This document shows positions 1 to 4,463 of a DNA stretch of 6,894 nucleotides, piece by piece. The position numbers and the translations under genes are program-made. The notes beneath the pieces are model-generated. The model searched no databases. It had not been told where the DNA came from and saw nothing but the letters and a program-made list of their open reading frames with translations. Origin of the DNA: an uncultured Aquincola sp. (GTDB taxonomy: Bacteria; Pseudomonadota; Gammaproteobacteria; Burkholderiales; Burkholderiaceae); contig CAKZXL010000449.1 in NCBI GenBank assembly GCA_937883885.1, positions 1 through 6,894 on the forward strand. Direction: 5' to 3'. Position 1 is the stretch's first letter. Every line of letters begins with the position of its first letter.

Positions 1-77
1 CCGACACGCTGGACCGCCAGCCCGAGTCGCTGCTGCGCGGCAAGCGCCTCAACCCCCTCGAGACGGAGAAAGAATGA
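1..77 (+). CDS. C-terminal end of an MCE-domain (PqiB/MlaD-like) transport protein, partial
   Basis: Only the last 24 codons are inside the window, in the frame that starts at base 3 and stops with TGA at 75-77. The tail contains LDRQPESLLRGK. From memory, this kind of ending (a 'L-x-R-x-P-E-x-L-L-R-G' tail) is typical of proteobacterial PqiB-like MCE proteins, which are anchored in the inner membrane and carry lipids across the periplasm. The stop codon overlaps the start of the PqiC-type lipoprotein gene by ATGA, the usual order of pqiB-pqiC operons, and this supports the call. A MlaD-type substrate-binding protein of an ABC lipid transporter with an auxiliary lipoprotein is the main alternative; the domains that would decide lie upstream of the window. 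Confidence 0.6.
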   Translation, partial: DTLDRQPESLLRGKRLNPLETEKE

Positions 78-712
78 CCCACCCGCGCACCTTCATGGCG
101 GCCGGCAGCCTGGCGGCGGCGCTGCTGCTGGCCGGCTGCGCCGGCTCACCACCCCCTTCATGGCACAGCGTGCTGCCCACCGATGCCGGCACCGCCGCGG
201 GCGGCGCCACGCCCCCGGCGCCGGCGGCCTCGGGTGCTGTCCGGGTGACCACGCTGCAGGTGGGCCGCATCTCGGTGCCCGATGCGGTCGATCGCTCTTC
301 GCTGGTGGTGGCCACCGGCAGCGGCCTGACGGTGCAGGACGGCCAGCGCTGGGTGGAACCCGTCAAGGCCCAGCTGCCGCGTGCGCTGGCACTGCTGCTG
401 GCCGAGCGCCTGCCCGGCGCCACCGTGACCGCCTGGCCGGCCACCGTAGGCGGCACGCCGCAATGGCGCCTGGTGGCCGACGTGCAGCGCTTCGACCTGA
501 GCGCCGCGCCGGCGCAGGCCCGGCTGCGCGTGGTGTGGACGCTGCGGCCGGGCGACGTGAACGCCAGCAACACCGGGCCGGCGGCCTTGCCGCAGGTGTT
601 CGACGTGACGGTGCCGGCCACGGGCGGCGACGACCCGGCCGCGCTGGTGGCCGCGATGCGCGCGGCCCTGGCCCGCTGGGCCGATGTGGTGGCCCTCGTG
701 GCCCGGGGTTGA
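74..712 (+). CDS. pqiC: PqiC-family (ABC-type transport auxiliary) outer-membrane lipoprotein
   Basis: The 212-residue protein begins with a lipoprotein signal peptide: a short basic start, a hydrophobic Ala/Leu stretch at about 8-21, and a lipobox LAGC with the lipidated cysteine at residue 22. Position +2 is Ala rather than Asp, so sorting to the outer membrane is expected. A low-complexity Pro/Ala/Gly linker (about 24-53) leads into the folded domain, which carries the family-like elements VGRISVPDAVDRSSLVV and QRWVEPVKAQLPRALALLL and a later beta-rich half. PqiC is the outer-membrane partner of the PqiA/PqiB trans-envelope lipid-transport system. The ATG overlaps the stop of the upstream MCE-like gene, with GGAG at 65-68 five bases before it, so translation is probably coupled. 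An in-frame ATG at residue 8 would shorten the basic part of the signal and is less likely. The gene converges on the Crp/Fnr gene with only four bases between stops. Confidence 0.85.
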   Translation: MTHPRTFMAAGSLAAALLLAGCAGSPPPSWHSVLPTDAGTAAGGATPPAPAASGAVRVTTLQVGRISVPDAVDRSSLVVATGSGLTVQDGQRWVEPVKAQLPRALALLLAERLPGATVTAWPATVGGTPQWRLVADVQRFDLSAAPAQARLRVVWTLRPGDVNASNTGPAALPQVFDVTVPATGGDDPAALVAAMRAALARWADVVALVARG

Positions 713-716
713 GCGT

Positions 717-1478
717 CTAGATCAACGGCCGGCGCGGCACCGGCTGCTCGTAGTAGTCGGCCAGCCGGCCCAGCGCGCCGGGGTCGGGCAGGTGCAGCCA
801 GCCGTCCTGCACGGCAAACAGGCCTTGTCTATACAACTTGCGCAGCGTCCGGTTGGTGTGCACCAGCGACAGGCCCACCGCATCGGCGATGTGCTGCTGG
901 TTCACCGGCCAGGGCACCTGGCCGTCCTGCGCCAGGCCCAGCGCCACCGAGCGCTTGTACAGGTGCAGCATCAGCATCGCGATGCGCTCCGACGCGCTGC
1001 GCCTGCCCACCGTCAGCAGGTTCTCGTCGACCAGGCTTTCTTCGTGCGCAGCCAGCCAGGTGACGTCGTAGGCCAGCTTGGGAAAGCGGCTGTACAGCGT
1101 CCACAGCCGGTCGGTGTCGAAGCGGCACAGCTCCACGTCGGTCAAGGCTTCCACGCCGTGCGGCGACACCTCGTGGCTCTGGTCCTGCAGGCCGATCAGG
1201 TCGCCCGGCAGTACGAAGTTGAGGATCTGCCGACGCCCGTCGGACAGCGACTTGAAGCGGAAGGCCCAGCCCGAGAACAAGGTGCCCAGCGTGGCGGCCT
1301 GGCCCTGCCACACGATGGGCTGGCCGGCGGCCACGGTGAGGTGGGCGTCCTTGAAGCTGTTGAGGAACAGCAGCTCGTCCTGCGAGTTGCTCTTGAAGAC
1401 GGCCATGCGCCGCAGCGGGCAGGCGGTGCACGGCACGGGGGCGCGCGGGGGCGGTGGTGGTTCGAGGCTGGTATTCAT
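717..1478 (-). CDS. Crp/Fnr-family transcriptional regulator with an N-terminal CxxCPLR motif
   Basis: With ATG at 1476-1478 the protein has 253 residues: a Pro-rich start, a CTACPLR motif (C17, C20), a cyclic-nucleotide-binding-type beta-roll (about 29-130), the long dimer helix, and a C-terminal winged helix whose recognition region VNQQHIADAVGLSLVHTNRTLRKL spans about 192-215. Features typical of this subgroup are GWAFRFKSLSDGRRQILNF, LPGDLIGLQ and WLAAHEESLVDENLLTVGRRSASERIA. The phosphate-binding Arg-Ala signature of cAMP-binding Crp is not visible, so cAMP is an unlikely ligand. C17, C20 and C118 are fewer cysteines than the four of FNR. The open frame extends to an ATG at 1550, adding 24 residues with two more cysteines (CC). 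That extension uses codons rare in this window (TCA, AAT, CGA, TGT, CTT) and would be overlapped by the inverted repeat at 1534-1553, so the shorter start is preferred, although neither has a clear Shine-Dalgarno. The gene is divergent from the BLUF gene; its target genes and signal are unknown. Confidence 0.88.
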   Translation of the reverse strand: MNTSLEPPPPPRAPVPCTACPLRRMAVFKSNSQDELLFLNSFKDAHLTVAAGQPIVWQGQAATLGTLFSGWAFRFKSLSDGRRQILNFVLPGDLIGLQDQSHEVSPHGVEALTDVELCRFDTDRLWTLYSRFPKLAYDVTWLAAHEESLVDENLLTVGRRSASERIAMLMLHLYKRSVALGLAQDGQVPWPVNQQHIADAVGLSLVHTNRTLRKLYRQGLFAVQDGWLHLPDPGALGRLADYYEQPVPRRPLI

Positions 1479-1533
1479 CGGCCAGGCAAGGAAGCGGTTG
1501 CAACAGTATCGCGGTGCGGCGCGGCCAGAGGCA

Positions 1534-1553
1534 GCCATGTCATTTGACATGGC
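1534..1553. promoter_or_regulatory. 20-base inverted repeat, candidate operator between the Crp/Fnr and BLUF genes
   Basis: The sequence GCCATGTCATTTGACATGGC consists of two perfectly complementary 9-base arms around a central TT. Its inner 14 bases (ATGTCA-TT-TGACAT) have the same overall length and symmetry as known Crp/Fnr-family sites such as the FNR box (TTGAT-N4-ATCAA) and the PrfA box (TTAACA-N2-TGTTAA), but the bases differ from both. It is the most symmetric element in the region between the divergent regulator (start 1478) and BLUF (start 1609) genes. Autoregulation by the adjacent Crp/Fnr protein is therefore an inference. A TTGACA hexamer (1544-1549) lies inside the right arm and could serve as a -35 element for the BLUF gene, but no convincing -10 follows at 16-18 bases. 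On the minus strand, GATACT (1505-1510) is a possible -10 for the regulator gene. Confidence 0.6.
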
Positions 1554-1608
1554 GCGGTGCGGCGCCCACGGTTAGCCTGCCCGCTGTTACAAGAACAGCC
1601 GAGGCGCA

Positions 1609-2013
1609 GTGTCCCCTTTCCCCCTGTACGAAGTGCTCTACACCAGCGAGCTGGACCCGTCGGTCAAGGTCTCGACCATCGCCGACATCGTGCGCCGGGC
1701 CCGCCTGTGGAATGCGGCGCACGAGGTCACCGGCCTGCTGGTGTTCGATGGCGGGCGCTTTTGCCACCACCTGGAAGGCCCGGCCGAGGTGGTGCATGCG
1801 CTGGCGCTGCGCATCAGCGCCGATGCGCGCCACACGGGCTTTCGGCGGCTGCATGCCGCCACCCGCATCGGCCCGCGGCGGCTGGAAGGCCATCCACTGA
1901 GCTATGGTCTGGCCTACGACGAGGCAGAGATCGACGCGGTGACCGCGCTGAGCGGCGTGGCCGCCACCGAGCGCCTGATGCAGGCCCTGCCCCGACTGGA
2001 ACTTGAACCCTGA
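1609..2013 (+). CDS. Short BLUF-domain protein with His in place of the photoactive Gln
   Basis: This 134-residue protein is a stand-alone BLUF (blue light using FAD) domain of about 95 residues plus a C-terminal helical tail. Visible family features are LYEVLYTS at 6-13 (Y11 aligns with AppA Tyr21), ARLWNAAHEVTGLLVFDGGRF at 31-51 (N35 aligns with AppA Asn45), LEGP at 55-58, and ISADARHTGF at 69-78. The photoswitch glutamine (AppA Gln63) is replaced by H53 in FCHHLEG, and the Trp/Met segment after it reads LEGHPLS, so AppA Trp104 and Met106 align with His and Leu. Flavin binding may persist, but the canonical Gln-rotation photocycle should not. The start is GTG at 1609 with GAGG at 1601-1604. 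The next possible start would remove the first strand with the essential Tyr. The gene is divergent from the Crp/Fnr gene and lies 37 bases upstream of the DUF2177 gene, probably in one transcript. Short BLUF proteins act by binding partner proteins; none is proven here. Confidence 0.87.
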   Translation: MSPFPLYEVLYTSELDPSVKVSTIADIVRRARLWNAAHEVTGLLVFDGGRFCHHLEGPAEVVHALALRISADARHTGFRRLHAATRIGPRRLEGHPLSYGLAYDEAEIDAVTALSGVAATERLMQALPRLELEP

Positions 2014-2050
2014 GGCGACGCTCTGACCGGCGTTGCCGGGAGTGTTGCGG

Positions 2051-2467
2051 ATGCCTCTTTCGATCTTGGCCTATCTGGGCGCGCTGGTGAGCATGCTGGC
2101 GCTGGATGCCGTGTGGCTGGGGCTGGTGATGCCCTCGGTCTACCAGGCGGCGCTGGGCCCCTTGCTGCTGCCCGAGCCCCGCTGGGGCGCGGCTGCGTTG
2201 TTCTACCTGGCCTATCCGGTGGGCGTCGTGGTGTTTGCGGTGCTGCCGGCCTGGCGGGCGCGGGCGCCGCGGCAGGGCTGGGGGCTGGGCGCGCTGTACG
2301 GCGCGCTGGCCTACGCCACCTACGACCTGACCAACCTGGCCACGCTGCGCGGCTGGCCGGTGCACATCGTGGTGGTGGACATCGCCTGGGGCGCGGTGAT
2401 CAGCGCGCTGGCGGCCGCGGCCAGCCTGGCGTTGCTGCAGCGGCGCCGCGGCAGCAGCCCGCGCTGA
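2051..2467 (+). CDS. DUF2177-family four-helix membrane protein
   Basis: The 138-residue protein is very hydrophobic, with four likely membrane helices at about 5-27, 46-66, 77-97 and 103-128, and a basic, positively charged C-terminus (QRRRGSSPR). The segment ATYDLTNLATLRGWP (89-103) followed by VVDIAWG (108-114) is the signature region of DUF2177, a family without an established biochemical role. Start ATG 2051 is chosen over the in-frame TTG at 2033 because GGGAG (2038-2042) sits eight bases before it and the helix begins right after it. It lies 37 bases behind the BLUF gene on the same strand and is probably co-transcribed. DUF2177 genes are, from memory, sometimes found in light- or oxidative-stress clusters with cyclopropane synthase and DUF1365 genes; none of those neighbours is in this window. 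It converges on the minus-strand gene ending at 2492. Confidence 0.85.
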   Translation: MPLSILAYLGALVSMLALDAVWLGLVMPSVYQAALGPLLLPEPRWGAAALFYLAYPVGVVVFAVLPAWRARAPRQGWGLGALYGALAYATYDLTNLATLRGWPVHIVVVDIAWGAVISALAAAASLALLQRRRGSSPR

Positions 2468-2471
2468 AGCA

Positions 2472-2487
2472 CGCGCCTGGCGGCGCG
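2472..2487. terminator. Short GC hairpin between convergent genes, possible bidirectional terminator
   Basis: CGCGCC (2472-2477) and GGCGCG (2482-2487) form a perfect six-pair stem with a TGGC loop, located in the 24-base gap between the DUF2177 stop and the stop of the minus-strand gene. No proper T-tract follows on either strand, so intrinsic termination would be weak; the position is the main argument. Confidence 0.35.
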
Positions 2488-2491
2488 CCCT

Positions 2492-3001
2492 TCAGGTGTC
2501 GGCGTCGCCCGGGCCCACCGGGTCGGCGGACTCGTCTTCCGGCGCCTGGTCGCGCTGGCGCAGCCGCTTCCAGGCTTCGCGCGCGGCCTGCGCGCTGTGG
2601 CGGTAGTCGGCGTCCAGCGCGGCCAGGCGGTTGGCCGGCAGCCGCGGCCACAGGTGGCTGCGCTGCTGCGCGCGCATGGTGTCGAAGGCCTCGCGGAACT
2701 GCCCCACCAGTGCATCGCGCTGCGGGCTGCTGAGGTCGGCGGCTGCCGCGCGGGCGGCCAGCCATTCGCACTGCGCCAGGCCGTCGCTGTCCTGCGGCAG
2801 CAAGGCGCCTGCATGCGGCAGGGCCGTGTGCAGGGCCTGCCGCACCGCCAGCGAATAGGCATGCATCTCCATCGCCAGCTGCGCGGCCAGGGCCTGGCCT
2901 TCCGCCGCAGCGTCGGGCCGGCCCTGTACCACCGTGTACGTCTCCAGCAGCCGGCTCAGACGAGACTCGTCATCCGCCACGCTGTGCAGCACGTCGGCCA
3001 T
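2492..3001 (-). CDS. Helical hypothetical protein resembling a hemerythrin domain without its iron ligands
   Basis: The 169-residue product is predicted to be almost entirely helical, with no signal peptide or membrane segment and an acidic tail (DQAPEDESADPVGPGDADT). The order of segments resembles a hemerythrin/HHE four-helix bundle: VLHSVADDESRLSRLLETY (4-22) corresponds to the first helix with its usual D-H-x-x-L; LAMEMHAYSLAVRQAL (42-57) to the E-L-x-x-H-x-x-x-E helix; and MRAQQRSHLWPRL (109-121) to the final H-x-x-E-E-x-x-L-F-P segment. Of the expected ligands only H47 remains in place. The others are E12, V or R near 52-54, W80 and A/Q residues near 111-113, so a di-iron centre is improbable. 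The fold assignment is my inference from pattern; the protein may be an unrelated helical bundle. The start ATG has no visible Shine-Dalgarno and lies 12 bases after the stop of the exported Cys-repeat protein gene, suggesting coupled translation in a two-gene operon. Confidence 0.6.
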   Translation of the reverse strand: MADVLHSVADDESRLSRLLETYTVVQGRPDAAAEGQALAAQLAMEMHAYSLAVRQALHTALPHAGALLPQDSDGLAQCEWLAARAAAADLSSPQRDALVGQFREAFDTMRAQQRSHLWPRLPANRLAALDADYRHSAQAAREAWKRLRQRDQAPEDESADPVGPGDADT

Positions 3002-3013
3002 CGCGCGCGGTGA

Positions 3014-3568
3014 TCAGCTCTTGCCGAAGCGGGCCTTGGCGCTGGCCACGCACTGCGACTTGGCATCGCCGCTCATCGCATCGCACTTCTCGGCCGCGGC
3101 CTCGTAGTTGGCTTCGCGCTTGTCTTCCATCGCGTCCTTGCGGGCTTCGCCGGTCTTGCTGGCGGCCTTGGCGTCGGCCTTGGCGCGGGTCTCGGCGGCC
3201 TTGGCTTCCTTCACGCACACGTCCTTGTCGTTGCCCGACTTGTCGTCGCAACGCTCCTTGGCCACTTCATAGGCGGTCTCGGCCTTGGTCATGGCCAGCT
3301 TCTCGCCGTCCTTGGCCTTGCCGCTGTGGCGGTACTCCAACTCGGCCTTGGCCACCTTTTCCTTGGCTTCGGCTTCCTTCTGGCAAACGTCCTTGGCATT
3401 GCCGGACATCGCATCGCAGGCGGCCTTGTCAGCCTTGTAGTCGGCGCTGATGCGCTCCTTCATGGCCTTGTATTCGGCACGCGGCATCTGGTCGGCAGCG
3501 CTGGCACCACCACACAGCGCGATCACGCCGGCCACGAAAACGGTCTTGAGCGTCAGGGTCTTGTTCAT
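3014..3568 (-). CDS. Exported Lys/Ala/Asp-rich protein with three C-x10-C repeats
   Basis: Starting at ATG 3566-3568, behind a perfect AAGGAG (minus strand, plus-strand 3575-3580), the protein has 184 residues. The open frame continues far upstream but that part has no ribosome site. Residues 1-25 form a Sec signal peptide (basic MNKTLTLK, hydrophobic core, cleavage after GASA or GASAA), so the mature protein is periplasmic. The remainder is highly charged and helical, rich in Ala, Lys, Glu and Asp. Three copies of a CDxxSGxxKxxC motif occur: C51-C62 (CDAMSGNAKDVC), C107-C118 (CDDKSGNDKDVC) and C162-C173 (CDAMSGDAKSQC). The copies are spaced about 55 residues apart, each preceded by an acidic/basic helix. 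This suggests three disulfide-closed hairpin modules. Similar proteins of unknown function are, to my recollection, widespread in Burkholderiales. A role in envelope stress is only a guess. Downstream, with 12 bases between, lies the hemerythrin-like gene. Confidence 0.85.
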   Translation of the reverse strand: MNKTLTLKTVFVAGVIALCGGASAADQMPRAEYKAMKERISADYKADKAACDAMSGNAKDVCQKEAEAKEKVAKAELEYRHSGKAKDGEKLAMTKAETAYEVAKERCDDKSGNDKDVCVKEAKAAETRAKADAKAASKTGEARKDAMEDKREANYEAAAEKCDAMSGDAKSQCVASAKARFGKS

Positions 3569-3586
3569 GCGAATCTCCTTCAATGC

Positions 3587-3605
3587 CTGCAACAGGGTTT
3601 TGCAG
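3587..3605. repeat. Inverted repeat CTGCAA-N7-TTGCAG in the leader of the exported-protein gene
   Basis: CTGCAA (3587-3592) and TTGCAG (3600-3605) are perfect six-base arms around seven bases, only seven bases upstream of the AAGGAG ribosome site of the minus-strand exported-protein gene. Next to it TGCAGT occurs twice at exactly ten-base spacing (3601-3606 and 3611-3616). The cluster could be an operator or an mRNA hairpin limiting ribosome access. A loose -10 (GATACT on the minus strand, 3614-3619) overlaps the second TGCAGT. Confidence 0.35.
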
Positions 3606-3978
3606 TGCGGTGCAGTATCTGGACGCCACCACGGCCCGGCCCAGCGGACTGCGCCGTGAGGCGGCGTAGTTCGCGTCCTACCGCCGCCTGCTGCGCAAGG
3701 CGATGTCCGACACCGGCTCGCGTTGCAAGCCGATGGCCCGCCAGCGGGCGCGCAGGCCCAATCAAACCTCGTCCCGTGAACCGCGGATGTGCCTACCGGT
3801 CGCGCGCGCTGTAGGAAACATCTGACGGCCAGCACCACGGGTGGCTGTTAGAGTTTTTGAGCGCGCCGGGGCATGAATCGTGTCGTTGATCATTGGTAGC
3901 CATCACCCACCGGCGAGAACGAAGCTCGCATCGCCCCCATCGGCGGTGCCGGGCAATGCCCAGATGCCGCAAGATTCG
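3606..3978. promoter_or_regulatory. Divergent intergenic control region between the exported-protein and receiver genes
   Basis: About 370 bases separate the exported-protein leader from the receiver start at 3979, unusually long for this compact window. No convincing gene is present; the frames that remain open have neither ribosome sites nor the codon preference of the neighbours. Visible elements are: GCGGTAGGA on the minus strand (3676-3684) and the near-identical GCTGTAGGA on the plus strand (3808-3816), pointing toward the divergent genes; a CCTAC (3792-3796)/GTAGG (3811-3815) inverted pair; a five-base hairpin CGCCG/CGGCG at 3652-3666; and the lower-GC stretch CTGTTAGAGTTTTTGAG (3845-3861), the likeliest promoter area for the receiver gene, with a poor -35 (CTGACG, 3822-3827). 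An eight-codon ORF, ATG 3873 to TAG 3899, precedes the receiver. Confidence 0.4.
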
Positions 3979-4389
3979 ATGGTGAACCTGAAGACCTACA
4001 TCGTCGAAGACAGCCCTGTCATTCGCGAGAACCTGATCGCCACGCTGGAAGAGATGGTGCCGCTGGAAGTGGTGGGCACCGCCGAAGACGAATCGAGCGC
4101 GGTCTACTGGCTCAACCACCATGCGCAGCAATGCGACCTGGTGATCATCGACATCTTCCTCAAGGGCGGCTCGGGCCTGGGCGTGCTGCGCTCGACCGTG
4201 CGGGCACGCGGCAGCTGCAAGCTGGTGGTCTTCAGCAACTACGCCACGCCCGACATGCGGCGCAAGTGCCTGGAACTGGGCGCCGACAAGGTGTTCGACA
4301 AGAGCAACGAGATCGATGCGCTCATCAACTATTGCGAGCGCCTGGCAGCCGGCGGCGGTGGCGATACCCACCACGGCGACCTGATCTGA
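3979..4389 (+). CDS. Single-domain response regulator (CheY-like receiver)
   Basis: With ATG at 3979 the protein has 136 residues and consists of one receiver domain with no output domain. All catalytic positions are present: acidic pair E10/D11 in YIVEDSPV, phosphoacceptor D58 in LVIIDIFLKGGSGLGVL, the switch Ser S86 in VVFSNYA, and K108 in KVFDKS. It should therefore accept a phosphoryl group and act by protein contact or as a phosphate sink. A Gly/His-rich tail (AAGGGGDTHHGDLI) follows the last helix. Longer forms from ATG 3964 or GTG 3880 are possible. The 3880-3963 stretch uses rare codons (AGA, AGC, ATT, CCA), and family members, as I recall them, start right before the NLKTYIVED strand, so the short form is preferred despite a weak ribosome site. 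It converges on the NarL-type regulator gene and lies near the CHASE3 kinase, its most probable phosphodonor. Confidence 0.85.
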   Translation: MVNLKTYIVEDSPVIRENLIATLEEMVPLEVVGTAEDESSAVYWLNHHAQQCDLVIIDIFLKGGSGLGVLRSTVRARGSCKLVVFSNYATPDMRRKCLELGADKVFDKSNEIDALINYCERLAAGGGGDTHHGDLI

Positions 4390-4395
4390 AGCGCT

Positions 4396-4431
4396 GCGCC
4401 ATCAGCCTGCCCTCCCGGCAGGCTGCGGCGC
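4396..4431. terminator. GC-rich hairpin, first of a tandem pair between convergent regulator genes
   Basis: CAGCCTGCC (4403-4411) and GGCAGGCTG (4417-4425) form nine perfect pairs around the loop CTCCC. GCGCC (4396-4400) and GGCGC (4427-4431) can extend the stem past a small internal bulge. It begins seven bases after the stop of the single-domain receiver gene, so it probably ends that transcript, and it may also serve the opposing gene. It lacks a U-tract. Confidence 0.6.
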
Positions 4432-4432
4432 T

Positions 4433-4455
4433 GCCCGCGCCTGGCGGGCGCGGGC
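4433..4455. terminator. Second GC-rich hairpin between convergent regulator genes
   Basis: GCCCGCGCC (4433-4441) and GGCGCGGGC (4447-4455) make nine perfect G-C pairs around TGGCG, followed on the plus strand by the pyrimidine run CTTCCTCTT. The hairpin lies just beyond the stop (TTA, 4464-4466) of the minus-strand NarL-type gene. Together with the first hairpin it probably insulates the two converging transcripts. Confidence 0.6.
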
Positions 4456-4463
4456 GCTTCCTC

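Noticed and set aside
684..1547. 287-codon plus-strand open frame opposite the Crp/Fnr gene
   Set aside because: It is rich in Gln, His and Arg with no domain features, and lies antisense to a clear Crp/Fnr protein; long antisense frames are expected at this GC content.
1544..1591. Standard sigma-70 promoter for the BLUF gene from TTGACA (1544-1549)
   Set aside because: The hexamer is part of the inverted repeat, and no acceptable -10 occurs 16-18 bases later; GTTACA at 1586-1591 is too distant.
3569..3838. Upstream extension of the exported-protein frame by 90 codons
   Set aside because: The signal peptide and perfect AAGGAG fix the start at 3568; the extension has no ribosome site and unusual composition.
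3873..3899. Eight-codon ORF ahead of the receiver gene as a regulatory leader peptide
   Set aside because: Its only ribosome-site candidate (GGGG) is one base from the ATG, and no attenuator-like hairpins or runs of one amino acid are visible.
3880..3978. GTG 3880 as start of the receiver protein
   Set aside because: The added 33 residues use codons rare in the window and precede the normal first strand of the receiver; kept only as an alternative.
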